From the NCBI GenBank assembly GCA_012934845.2, contig WNNJ02002413.1:1-64000 (forward strand): 64,000 nucleotides of DNA, written 5' to 3'. Of this stretch, positions 43,856 to 54,383 are shown in pieces. The position numbers and the translations under genes are program-made. How positions within the stretch are numbered: position 1 is the first letter of the stretch; every line of letters starts with the position of its first letter. Below the pieces are notes generated by a model that worked only from the letters and a program-made list of their open reading frames with translations, had not been told where the DNA came from and ran no database searches. This stretch comes from Pomphorhynchus laevis. Taxonomy: Eukaryota; Acanthocephala; Palaeacanthocephala; Echinorhynchida; Pomphorhynchidae.

Positions 43856-45779
43856 GCTCCGCACGAAAATTTGAATTGCTCTAGCAAGGTCGATATCACA
43901 ATGTTTCCAAGCAGCGCGGTCCAAACTCAATGCACTGGTACATTCGGTGGTAGACATTGAAATGCAAATCGCACAATGATCATTTTTTGGAAATGAAATT
44001 AATATATTAACATTATTAATATTGGATCTATTTGCGGGTAACCAATGCTCATTAAATAATAATATTCCAATTAAAAAACTTAATTATATTTATACAATAT
44101 ATTATTATAATATATTATAATATTAACTTATAATATATTGTATTTATACATATAAGTATAATACATTAAATAATGAAATTTTAAAATCATTTTAAAATAA
44201 TTTGGTTTTCAAAATCATTTTAATAATTTAATTGATACATATTTTAAAGATTAATAAATTAATAAGTTTTTAATTGACTATTAATAAATTTAATGATTTT
44301 TATTCTAGATTATTTTTGAATATAAATAATTACAAGATAATATAACTTTTTATAGTTATATAAAAAGTTATATTTTTATAACTTTTTATAGTTATATTTG
44401 TATAACTATAACAAATAAACTATATATTTATAACTATATAAATATAGTTATAAATATATAACTATATTTTTATAACTTTTTTATATTAATAGTTATATTT
44501 TTATAGTTATTTTTGTTGCAATAACATACCTGCTGTTATATTTGATTTTTATTGGCGCTCAATTTTAAATTACGAATAAAATTCTAACTTATTGAAATTG
44601 ATTTTAGCTCAATTGGTAATTTTACAGGTAAAATTATCAAATTAAATTTTTTATCTCCCAAAAATTATCAAATTATCAAACAGCGAGCTTAGTGTATGGT
44701 GTGTACATATTTAGTACAAATAGATATCTTTTTTGTAGGAATAGATTCAAGCTTTCAGCAGTTATTGCTGCTAACAGCTTCATTAGAAATTATAATACAA
44801 AACGTTTTCCAAAAATCCATTACATTGCAATATAATATTTATTCATTAAATCGCAATACTGCCAATAAATTCATTGCTACTCAAAGTAAGATTTTAAATA
44901 TTCAAAATCTAAATAGCTCAAAGTAAATCTGCCAATGAATTAGGTCTCCAAAGCAATTTACGATTATTAAATTATCGATAATTAATTATATATCATTTTA
45001 TACAATAATATTAATTATTATTAATAATATTAATTATGAATTGAAATTAGTAATTACATAATATTACTTAATATTATGTTATGGATCAGATATAATTTAT
45101 ACGATAAAAGTCGTATATCAAAAGTCGTATACGATGAGTTTAGCTGAGATTCTACAACGAAGGACTTCACAAACAAATGTTTCATTCTACTGGAAATTTT
45201 CGATTATTCATTGATATTCAGTTTTGTTACTGCTCCGTATGAATTGCTAGGGCAGATAATAATATTCACTAAAAATTAAAAAGTAAATTCGATTTTGGTG
45301 GAATCAGTTTTTATAAAAATGTTTCTTGTAATTATTTTAGATTGACTTAGATCCGTAAATAAATTATATCCTCTAGACTTTGGAATTGACAATTAAGGGT
45401 AATAGGTATAATTTTAATAAATTAAAATTGAATGTTTCCCTCAATTGCATGCGAGCATTTAATGTAATTCGAAATTGATGCATGGCTTGGCAATTAAATA
45501 AGTTTTGATTGTTTTGTGCATGAAAGTTAGTTTTTTTAATAAAAATATTTGTTGTACAATAAGTTTTAATAATAAAATATAAAAATAAAAATTTAATGTC
45601 AATTAAATATTAAAATATTCATTTGAAGCTAATCTACAAATTATAAAAACTGTCATATTGGAGGTAACAAAGCGTTTTGTTATTCAAATAAAAAAGCGAT
45701 ATCAATCTAAATTGCATTAATATCGGTGAACTTGTATCATTATCTTCTACATGACATTCAGACGTTTTCCTTTTTGATT
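43856..45779. other. AT-rich stretch with PLE vestige
   Basis: About 44150-44290 (TACATTAAATAATGAAATTTT, then TTAATTGATACATATTTTAAA) is a decayed piece of the PLE C-terminal segment. The rest holds TATAACT repeats near 44350-44510 and no supported gene. The 76-codon frame at 44696-44926 matches nothing. Confidence 0.45.
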
Positions 45780-46773
45780 TTATTTTACAAAAACAAAATT
45801 CAGATTACAGTTTGCACGAAATACTGTTATTGTTGGGTAAAATATGAGATGCCATGCTCGTGCATCTAATTTCCATTTGAAAATATAAAATTCCTCATTG
45901 GTAAGAGTTACATCCAGGTACGACGATGTCGAGGTACTTCCTCGACACGACGATGAAATCAGTTGACCGATTCTTTTTGCAGTTTTGAAAAAAGTACGGT
46001 AACATATCTTCTCATTCAGACAACTGAAGCTTCTCAAAATTATTAAAAGTGATTAGCTTAATAAATAACCATTACTCAAATAATATCGTCTAAGATCAGC
46101 AACAAGGGAAATAGCAGTACAACAGTGAATGTGTTTTTGGAATGCCTTTATCGACAATATTTTATCCGCAGTTACTAACACGATTTGATCTTCAAGATTA
46201 CTGTATTTAAGATTGACGCTTGCTTCTAAAATTTTATCATCATTACTTTGCCCTTCGTTGTAATTAGCATTTCATACGAATGAGAAGACAACCATGCCAG
46301 CCCACATTGACTTCTTTTTAATTTATCGCACGTTGATCGCCTTTCACAAAGATTCATCAATTCAGCTTTGACAGTCTTGGGAATCATGACAGTACAATGC
46401 CTGTAAATAATATTTGCGATCCCTAAATTCCCCAGTAAAGTATTTGTATCGAAGACGGCTAGTATTTTTAGTCCGAAATCCATAATATTTATCAAATTGT
46501 GCTTATCTGATCGCTGTCGAATCCCATAACTATCTGCTTTCTTCTGAATCTTATCTCTAAGCTCATTTCGTAGCAAAATAAGCTTTAAGGTTTCATCGTC
46601 AATTTCTTCTTTATCCGTAGTACAAAGTTCGTATAGTTCATTAGCTTCATCCAGGTATGATTTCGAGGCTATACATTTTCGATGTAATTCAGATGTAAGG
46701 TTTATAGGTGATTCTTTAGTAGTGTGGATTACTTTCGATGATGTTTCTTCTTGTCAATACTTTTAGTGGACAT
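45780..46773 (-). pseudogene. SMG6-like pseudogene with scrambled and deleted segments
   Basis: The minus strand starts with ATG 46771-46773 (MSTKSID, equivalent to MSTRSID of the intact gene) but a base is lost soon after. The sequence continues SELHRKCIASK-SYLD and jumps to EANELYELCTTDKEEIDDE and the PIN domain (VFDTNTLLGN, KAELMNL), with a further 4-bp loss near 46260. Relative to the gene, 1,266 bp are missing between the two GATG motifs at SYLD and DEANE, exactly 422 codons. After the PIN end (about 46085) lies SYLDVTLTNEEFYIFKWKL (45920-45850), an N-terminal segment out of place. Confidence 0.8.
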
Positions 46774-46789
46774 TTCCCCTTTTATATTC

Positions 46790-47917
46790 TAGATGTAATT
46801 CAGACATACTCTTTTTACCGCCTTTTAATTAAATATTAATCTCCTAATCAAAGGATATTCCTTTCTATTCTGTTTAGATAGAGATTCAATTTGATCCAAA
46901 AATGAAGATAAAGATTTTTTAATGAATTTAATAAAAATAAATTTAATAAAATAAAAATTTAAATTTTTTAAAAAATTTTAAATTTAATTAAATATTTTTT
47001 TAAATTTTTTAAACTATTAAATTTTTTAATATTTTTTTATTTATTTCATTAAAAAATAAACATAAAATTTTATGTAAAAATCAAATAAAAATATAATAAT
47101 ATAATGATTTATATAAAAATAAAAGTGTGATTTTACTTTTAAATCACATAAAGAATAAGAGTTGAAGAATAGTAAGAATGTAATTACTTAAATTAAGTTC
47201 TCTGATAAGAGACAAGAATAGATCGCACAGCAAAAAAATTTCATAAAAATATATCAGAAAAATAAATTATAAAATATCATAAAAATAATATCATAACCTT
47301 ACAGCAAAAAACTTTGTAGTGTTTAAATTATAACCATTTTGAGTAACACAATAAACGAAAGTTCAGTCTAATGCTCTAATTTAAACAATTGACAACACAC
47401 TTTTAACAAGACAACCCACGATACTGCTGTGGTTTTAAACATTAGACAATTAATTAAGTCATTTTTTTATTAATCTTCCGTTAATTTTGGTTTTAATAGT
47501 CTCTTTTGTCATTCTTTTTCTTTTGCCTTTATAATTAATTAATAAATAAATGGTTATCTTTAAATCCTTTTAAGATAATTATTTTTTAAGTAATCAATAT
47601 GTGTTTTTATTTTTACTTTTGAATATACAAAATCTATTTGTTATTTATCAAATATCAAAGCTTTTAATAAAATAAATGATTTGCTTTAAAAAAGTATTAT
47701 TTTTCAACATTTGGCATTATATAGCATTTATTTTTTTACAATAATATTCTCAATTTATTATTACGCAATTCCGAAATAATAATTGTGCAATCATTATGCA
47801 ATTTTTAAACTAAATTTATTAACTATTAACCTTAATTATTAACTTAAGCTTCACTAATAACACCTTGCGCAACAACGCTCATCTATTAGAATGCAATTCG
47901 AATATAAATATTTAAAC
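46790..47917. other. AT-rich 5' flank of the SMG6-like gene
   Basis: About 1.1 kb of very AT-rich sequence. The pseudogene's own upstream flank (46790-46840) holds a copy of the gene's KKSMSELHLE codons on the minus strand. No other gene. It must contain the promoter of the gene if that is expressed. Confidence 0.45.
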
Positions 47918-47926
47918 TATATAAGG
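47918..47926 (+). promoter_or_regulatory. Candidate TATA box, SMG6-like gene copy 1
   Basis: TATATAAGG, 92 bp before the ATG at 48018, in a slightly less AT-rich context. An initiator-like TCAGT lies at 47969-47973, farther (about 53 bp) than the usual 30 bp, so the start site is uncertain. Confidence 0.35.
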
Positions 47927-48017
47927 CAGCAGTGTATTCACCAAAACAGGTCTTTTTAACATTTTCAATCAGTGTCGTTCAATTTTCAAAGTGCAATTGA
48001 TATTTACAAAAGCGGAT

Positions 48018-50159
48018 ATGTCCACTAGAAGTATTGACCAAGAAGAAACAGAATCCAAAGTTATCCACACTACTGAAGAATCACTTATAAACATTAAAAC
48101 TGGTGTCGAACTCAATTCCTTGCATCGAATGGAATCTGCATCTAAACAGAATGGTAAGGAAAATCCTGTGATTAGGAGATTAGTATATAATGAGCACGTA
48201 GTAAAAAATCTGTTAAAAAGCGTTAAAAAGAGTATGTCTGAATTACATCTAGAATGTATGGCTTCAAAATTAGAAAAAGCAAGACAATCGTACCTGGATG
48301 TAATTCTTACCAATGTTGAATTTTACATTTTTAAATGGAAATTAGATGCACGGGCTTGGCATCTCATATTTTATCCATGCATAACCGTATTTCGGGCGAA
48401 CAGTAATCACCGTTTATGCGAAAGAATTGTACAGCTTTATAACAAAGTACTTGACGACGTATATGCCTTTTACGCAAGTATTCTAACTATAGTCAAATCG
48501 AACAGTCAAAACGACTTGGATCGTTTTTTGTTGTCGATAGGTCAATGGATGATAAAGCTAGGTGATATATGTAGATATCGAATGGACATATCCGATCATA
48601 ATAAACCGCATAAATGTGGTAGTCATTGTAATGAAGATCTGCTTGAAGAAATTATTCAAAGTCAAAAAACACCCCACATCCCACAATTCCAAGATAAAGA
48701 AAATATGTTACCATGTTGCCTACTGTCAAAGTACTTCTATCATCAAGCATCGTTATTGATATGTGAATCAGAAAAGCCATTTTATAAGCTTGCCATTTTG
48801 TCCATAAAAAGAGAAGAAAATGTTCTCAAAACATTATATTATTTATACGAGTCAATCCGACTATCGAAGATTGTCAGAGTAAACGCTGAAAGTCAGAAGA
48901 AATGCGGTGATTCTGAATTGACGGCAAGAAGTATCCTTGAATCTATATTTACGCGCAATAATAAAGCACTTTTACGTAACAGCTGCGTTTATGAATATTC
49001 TAATAATGAGCAGAAAAGGCCAAGTACGAATATTGGAGAATATGGACGCGTATTTACGATGAATATGGTCAAATGTCATTGGTGTTTGAATTCTGGAATT
49101 GATCTGGATCTCGTAGCGTCATTGTGTCAGGAATTGCAAAAATTGCAGAACAAATTTGACTGTAAAAGCATTTTAAGTGACTGTTTGCGAATAAGTTCGC
49201 CAGAATATTTCTCGAAACGCTCTGAACCTTATCTTTACATTCTCAATCGTTGTCTTGATGAAATTGTTGTGAACAAAATTACTTCACCGGTAGAAGATAC
49301 TCTTGTGGAAAGTGATGCTTGTGATGCTGCTACGTTAGATGATAACTTATGTTTGCAATTTGCCAAAATTGGAACAACCCAAATCACAAATAGTGTCAGA
49401 TACGAATTAAATGCCATACCTTCAATGTTGTATTCAAATGAGTTTGATATTGCTGACAAAATTAATAATTCACGAATTAAAGAATCAGGTTGGGAACATA
49501 CATTTAGTAATTGTAACTTCGAAAATGAGATATTTGAACCTATTCAGTTAGAAAATAAAATAGATGAAGCTAATGAACCATACAAACTTAGTACTACGGA
49601 AAAAGAAGAAATCGACGATGAAACGTTAAAGCTTATTTTGCAACGAAATAAGCTTAGAGATGAGATTGAGAAGAAATCAGTTAGTTCTGTGATTCGACAG
49701 CTATCAGATAAGCCCAATTTGATAAATATTATAGATTTCGGACTAAAAATACTGGCTGTCTTCGATACAAATACTTTAATGGGAAACTTAGCTCTTGCGA
49801 ATATTATTTGCAAGTATTGTACTGTCATGATTCCACAGGCTGTCAAAACTGAATTGATGAATCTTCTTGAACGACGGTCAATGTGCGATGACTTTTCAAA
49901 AAGAAGTCAATGTGGTCTGGCATGGTTGTCTTCTCATTCGTATGAAATAGTTACTAATTACAACGAAGGACAAAGTAACGATGATAAAATTTTAGAAGCA
50001 AGCATCAATCTTAAACAGAGTAATCCGGAAGAGCAAGTCGTATTGGTAACTGGTGATAAAATATTGTCAATAAAGGCATACCAAAAACACATTCATAGTA
50101 TGTCTCCTCTATACCTTGTTGCTGATCTTAGACGATATTATATGAATCGTGGTATTTGA
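48018..50159 (+). CDS. SMG6/EST1A-like PIN-domain protein, copy 1
   Basis: 713 codons from ATG 48018 (the frame is open upstream to a GTG at 47991, but MSTRS is shared with the pseudogene start) to TGA 50157-50159, with no introns. Residues about 85-300 resemble the EST1 14-3-3-like/TPR region of SMG5-7 proteins: SYLDVILTNVEFYIFKWKL at 91, a GQWMIKLGDICRYRMD block at 175 (compare YLGDLARYR), and KPFYKLAILS near 252. Residues 580-713 are a PIN nuclease with VFDTN (D583), KTELMNL (E612), NDDKIL (D655/D656) and TGDK (D680). SMG5 lacks this catalytic set and SMG7 lacks PIN, so SMG6 is the best match. SMG6 cuts mRNA in nonsense-mediated decay. At half the usual length it lacks the long N-terminal part with EJC-binding motifs. 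A retrogene or a paralogue is possible. Confidence 0.75.
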   Translation: MSTRSIDQEETESKVIHTTEESLINIKTGVELNSLHRMESASKQNGKENPVIRRLVYNEHVVKNLLKSVKKSMSELHLECMASKLEKARQSYLDVILTNVEFYIFKWKLDARAWHLIFYPCITVFRANSNHRLCERIVQLYNKVLDDVYAFYASILTIVKSNSQNDLDRFLLSIGQWMIKLGDICRYRMDISDHNKPHKCGSHCNEDLLEEIIQSQKTPHIPQFQDKENMLPCCLLSKYFYHQASLLICESEKPFYKLAILSIKREENVLKTLYYLYESIRLSKIVRVNAESQKKCGDSELTARSILESIFTRNNKALLRNSCVYEYSNNEQKRPSTNIGEYGRVFTMNMVKCHWCLNSGIDLDLVASLCQELQKLQNKFDCKSILSDCLRISSPEYFSKRSEPYLYILNRCLDEIVVNKITSPVEDTLVESDACDAATLDDNLCLQFAKIGTTQITNSVRYELNAIPSMLYSNEFDIADKINNSRIKESGWEHTFSNCNFENEIFEPIQLENKIDEANEPYKLSTTEKEEIDDETLKLILQRNKLRDEIEKKSVSSVIRQLSDKPNLINIIDFGLKILAVFDTNTLMGNLALANIICKYCTVMIPQAVKTELMNLLERRSMCDDFSKRSQCGLAWLSSHSYEIVTNYNEGQSNDDKILEASINLKQSNPEEQVVLVTGDKILSIKAYQKHIHSMSPLYLVADLRRYYMNRGI

Positions 50160-50735
50160 TTGAGTTAATCACATTTACTCATTACAAAACTCTTCAATTG
50201 CCTGGAGGACAGCATCGTCTATCGCACTATTTTCAAAACTATCAAAAGGATCGGTCAACTGATTTCATCATCGTGCCGCGGAAGATAAGCAATGAAAAAT
50301 GCTTAGATTTTAGGTCAACGTAACAAATTTTCAATCATTGTGTATCATTGCTTTATGAACTGTTGTGCCTTTTAATGAAATTTTGTTTTGTTTTTTGTAA
50401 AAAACAAAATGTTCTTGCTATATATAAAATTTAGAAAGCATGTTATGATTTTGCTGTTCAAAGCAGAAGTTAAGGAACATAATTTCAGCTTTTATGTTTA
50501 TCATCTTTAATACGTTTTTTATGTTTTATAATTCTTTTCAAGCAGTATTCAATCTTCTCAGTATAATTCTTGAAAAACGTTTTAGTGAACTTTCCATCTC
50601 GGCGTATTTAATATTCAACGCTCGGTACAGTATGCGAATTTACATAGCCTCAGCCTTTCAGAGTTGGTGTTCTGAATTCGATTTGAATGTGAAAGTTATT
50701 CTTTATGTCATTTTCTGTATATTTATTTAAATAGT
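50160..50735 (+). other. 3' flank of the SMG6-like gene with a shared relic
   Basis: 50228-50284 (TTTTCAAAACTATCAAAAGG onward) matches the minus-strand pseudogene flank at 45951-45998, about 60-70 bp after the PIN end in both. It reads as YRTIFKTIKRIGQLISSS in one frame. A 78-codon ORF (50494-50730) is hydrophobic and unassigned. Confidence 0.5.
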
Positions 50736-50990
50736 CTGATAGCATAGCAGTTCCTCCTGATGACCTCTAATCCTTATTCTGATACAACGTCTCTTATTTA
50801 TTGGTCAATTCATAAAAATGACTTTTATTTTAAATTTCAATTTTTTATTTTAACTTCATATAAATTATAAAAAATCTAAAAACAATTATTTATTTTATTA
50901 TTTAATTATTCAATTTTGATTTAGCATTATTATGTTTTGTTTATTTTATAATTATATTAAATACGTAGACTCAGTTAGCCTATTTGATTT
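50736..50990 (+). repeat. PLE terminal repeat, 5' copy in unit 1
   Basis: Same orientation as the repeat at 54.1 kb. It begins CTGATAGCATAGCAG, just past the position where intact copies have GGGGCCGAAAC, and runs through CCTGATGACCTCTAATCC and the AT-rich half to GCCTATTTGATTT. Confidence 0.8.
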
Positions 50991-50999
50991 ATTATATTG

Positions 51000-51837
51000 A
51001 ATAAAAAGGGTACAAAAAGGTATAAAATTGAATCAGATAATAAAACTATACCTAAATGATTTTAATGTAAATCCAACATATGAACGTAGTGAGTTGAGTT
51101 TAGAAACAATTATTACAAGTCACTGTTCTATAATGGATAAAAAAGGGTATAAAGGTTGAATTAGATAATAAAACTATACCTATATTATATTGGAATCCAA
51201 AATTACATAAAAATCCAATAAAACCTAGGTTCATATGTACAGCCTTTAAATGTACACTAAAACCACTTTCTGTCTATATGAATAAAATACTTGAAGCAAT
51301 TAAAGCACACTTTAAAAAATATTGCAATGTATTCGAAATTAATACTAGTATAAAACACTATTTCAGCATTAATTCTACAAAAGAATTTTTAGAACAGACA
51401 AAAGGAATAAATTTTCAAAATATAAATACATAAAATTAATAAAGATATGTATAAAGAACTTACTAAATTAAAGCATAACTATATAATAACAACTATTGAT
51501 AAAGCTAGTAATAACTTTGTCTTCATATGCAAAAAGCTTTATTATGATATACTAATGAAAGAGGTTAATTCTAATAATTTAAATGTAAATTCAAAATATG
51601 AACGTAGTGAGTTGAGTTTAGAAACAATTATTACAAATCACTCTTCTATAACGGATAAAAGGGGTATAAAGGTTTAATCAGATAATAAAACTATACCTAT
51701 AATATATTAGAATCCAAAATTACATAAAAATCCAATAAAACCCTGGTTTATATGTAGTTCTTTTAAATTTAAATTAAAGCCACTTATGTTTATATGAATA
51801 AAATACTAGAATGTCTAGAAAACAGTTTAATATTTTA
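51000..51837 (+). pseudogene. Two tandem copies of a PLE N-terminal/RT segment
   Basis: First (51000-51435): YERSELSLETIITSHCSI, ILYWNPKLHKNPIKPRFIC and SIKHYFSINSTKEFLEQTK. Second (51440-51837): NYIITTIDKASNNFVFICKK, a repeat of YERSELSLETII, and a decayed IPII-NPKLHKNP block. The VP-DKA-NN-F---K and YW-PKLHK-P signatures are characteristic of PLE RTs. Neither copy is a complete gene. Confidence 0.75.
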
Positions 51838-51985
51838 AAATAATATAAATATTATATTATAATATTATATATTATAAATATAATATAATATTATAATATA
51901 ATATGATAATATTATATTATATTTTATAAATATTATATATAATAGAATACAATGTTATAATATTATAAATATAATACACACAAAC
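51838..51985. repeat. AT-rich microsatellite
   Basis: Mostly ATTATA and AATATA repeats between PLE segments. Confidence 0.8.
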
Positions 51986-51989
51986 ACTT

Positions 51990-52600
51990 ATAAATATTTT
52001 TCAGGTATAATTAAATATATTGAGCATAAAATAGAATTTATGTTTCAATAAATTTTAGAATATTTAAATGTACATTAAAATCACTTTTCAGAACATAAAT
52101 ATGTACAATTTTTAGTACGCTTTATAAAATGTAAAGTTTGTGATTTTATGAATAATGATTGTATTGTAATTAATACGACAAACAAATGTTTTTCATTAAA
52201 TATTAATAATAATTGTAACTGCAATACCGCAGGTGTAGTGTATCTTATACAATGTACATGTGGATTGCAATATATAGGAAAAACATATCAAATGTTAAAA
52301 ACTAGGTTTAGGCAGCACATATACATCATAATAGTCAAACTGTATTTTATAAACATGAGATTAATAGGACATGATATTAAAAACTGAATTATTTATTTTA
52401 GAATATATTATTGAAGAAATTAAGCCAATATTAAATCAAAAACTATTAGAAAAAGAAGATTTTTGGATTAAAACGCTTAATTCCATGTACCCATTAGAAT
52501 TGAATGACGTGATGCAAGGAATTGGCAGAAGTAGTATAATACATAATAAACAACTATATTATAATAATCCGGTTAAACGAGCCAAGAAGTCATGGTGATA
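51990..52600 (+). pseudogene. PLE GIY-YIG endonuclease segment
   Basis: The frame 52148-52387 holds GVVYLIQCTCGLQYIGKTY and LKTRFRQHI, the GIY-YIG core with the CxC insertion typical of Penelope-type endonucleases (GVY--xCxCG-xYIG-T-R-L--R---H). A second frame (52371-52598) continues with EEIKPILNQKLLEKEDFWIK and LNSMYPLELND, the usual C-terminal E-FWI--L-T--P-GLN block. The two frames overlap by 17 bases. Confidence 0.85.
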
Positions 52601-52614
52601 AAAGGAATAAGAAT

Positions 52615-53535
52615 AATAGAGTTAAAAATATTTAAAAAGATATGTATATAAATGACGAAATTAGAAATATTAAAACAACTTTTAAGTGATAATAAGCTAA
52701 AAGATCTTTATGTAAATATAAGAAGTTTTTCTAAAGATATCATATGTTCAATAAATCAAAAATTAATTAACGACTAGGTAGACTTTTAAATAATTCTAAA
52801 GGTAAAGAAATAATAGGATCAGATTTAAGTAAATATATTCCTAAAATAAGGTATAAATTGTTGTCGACATTAGGATGGAAAATTTGCAATTATAATAAAG
52901 AATTAAAATCAATATGTAACGATGATATTAGAAACATCATAGGAACTAAATGTGATTGCAAAAGTCTTAATTTTGATAAAATAAATGAACATATATGTAC
53001 CCATAATCTCGAATTAATTGAAAATTGTGAATTGAGAAAGCTGCTATTAAAGGGTATAAATGTAGATTAAATAATAACGACGACAAAAATAAAATTTACA
53101 ATTCGTTATGTAATAACTTAAATGCTTACTTTGATAAGTTGATTGGTAGTAAAAGCTTAAATACATCAAAGATAAACATTTGGAAAAGTTATATATTAGA
53201 TAAAATTAGAGAGAAAATGAAAATAACAAACAATTATAAAAGAAAGATCAAATTAATAAAGATATGTATACAGAAATTAATAAATTAAAGCTAGTAATAA
53301 CTTTGTCTTCATATGCAAAAATCTTTATTATGATATGCTGATGAAATAAGTTAATCATAATGATTTAAATGTAAATTCAACATATGAATGTAGTGATTTA
53401 AGTTTAGAAACAATTATTACAAGTCACTGTTCGATAATGGATAAGAAAGGTATAAAAATTGAGTCAGATAATAAAACTATACCTATATTATATTGGAATC
53501 CAAAATTACATAAAAATCCAATAAAGCCTAGATAA
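52615..53535 (+). pseudogene. PLE N-terminal region and third RT segment copy
   Basis: 52858-53070 reads CDCKSLNFDKINEHICTHNL and NCELRKLLLKG, the conserved N-terminal zone of PLEs (H--TGDL-II-N--LR-L---GP-YR). After about 53250 come ASNNFVFICKNL, YECSDLSLETII and ILYWNPKLHKNPIKPR again, a third copy of the RT segment. Order and frames show rearrangement rather than a full element. Confidence 0.7.
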
Positions 53536-54088
53536 TAACTTTATCTTTAAATCCAAAACACCTTATGATCTACTAATCAAAAAGGAAATTTTAAGAATTG
53601 CCATAATATGAAACGATATTGGTTTAGCTGCATATTTCAAACTAGGTTACTATAAAAATTCCATCAAACAGAAAGTAGTAAAATATATAAATCAACACAA
53701 TAATATTAAAATACGTATAAAATCTGAAGTGGGAATTTATATGGATGTTGATATGTTGTTTCGAGTAATAAACATATTTTTGCATGAGCATTCATGCATA
53801 CCATATAATATAAAATATAATACATTAAATAATGAAATTTTAAGAATTGCAACAATATGTAATTATATTGGCTTTCCTCAAAATCAATTAAATAATTTAA
53901 TAGATACATATTTTAAACTAACTTACTATAAAAATAACATCAAGCAGAAAATAGTAAAATATATAAATCAACACAATAATATAAAAAATAAATTTAAAAT
54001 CATTAGCGGAAAAATTTTATGGATAATGAATAATATATTTTGTATTAGAATAAGATACTATATAAGCAAATTTAATCAGAAGAAATAA
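53536..54088 (+). pseudogene. PLE C-terminal tail, partly duplicated
   Basis: The frame 53729-54088 holds HEHSCIPYNIKYNTLNNEIL and KQKIVKYINQHNNIKNKFK. A decayed copy of the same block lies just upstream (NSIKQKVVKYINQHNNIK, about 53645-53715). It runs into the terminal repeat at 54089, matching the layout at 8.1 kb. Confidence 0.7.
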
Positions 54089-54310
54089 GGCCTTAGCACG
54101 TATTTGGCCCCCATGCTATGTTGGGTAGATGGGTTGGGGCCGAAACATGATTGCATAGCAGTTCCTCCTGATGATCTATAATCCTTATTCTGATACAACG
54201 TCTGTTATTTGTTAGTCAATTCATAAAAATCGACTTTTATTTTAAATTTAAATTTCTTATTTTGACTGGATATTAGTTATAAAATATTTGACAGTTATTT
54301 ATAATTAAAG
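54089..54310 (+). repeat. PLE terminal repeat, 3' copy in unit 1
   Basis: Structured half: GGCCCC 54106-54111, TGCTATG 54114-54120, GGGGCC 54136-54141, CATAGCA 54154-54160, then CTCCTGATGATCTATAATCC. It is in the same orientation as the repeat at 50.7 kb, so the two flank the PLE segments as direct repeats. Confidence 0.8.
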
Positions 54311-54383
54311 ATAGAGCATAATGTACAAATAGTTGATAACTCTTTATATCAATAACATTTGATGAAAATAAACTACCACAGTT

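Noticed and set aside
47991-48017. GTG start nine codons upstream for the SMG6-like protein
   Set aside because: Eukaryotic genes rarely use GTG. The ATG at 48018 begins the MSTRS stretch, which is also the start in the inverted pseudogene.
48018-50159. SMG6-like gene as cargo carried by the PLE
   Set aside because: The nearest terminal repeats both lie downstream of the gene and none was found between it and the upstream unit boundary, so the data show joint duplication rather than capture.
50494-50730. 78-codon ORF after the SMG6-like gene
   Set aside because: Its presence in both units only reflects the duplication. There are no motifs, and it runs up to the PLE repeat.
50750-50790. CTGATGA in the PLE repeat as a hammerhead ribozyme core
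   Set aside because: The required GAAA and cleavage triplet do not follow in the right order with pairing stems in any copy checked. GAAA lies upstream instead, and a permuted fold gave only weak, copy-specific pairing.
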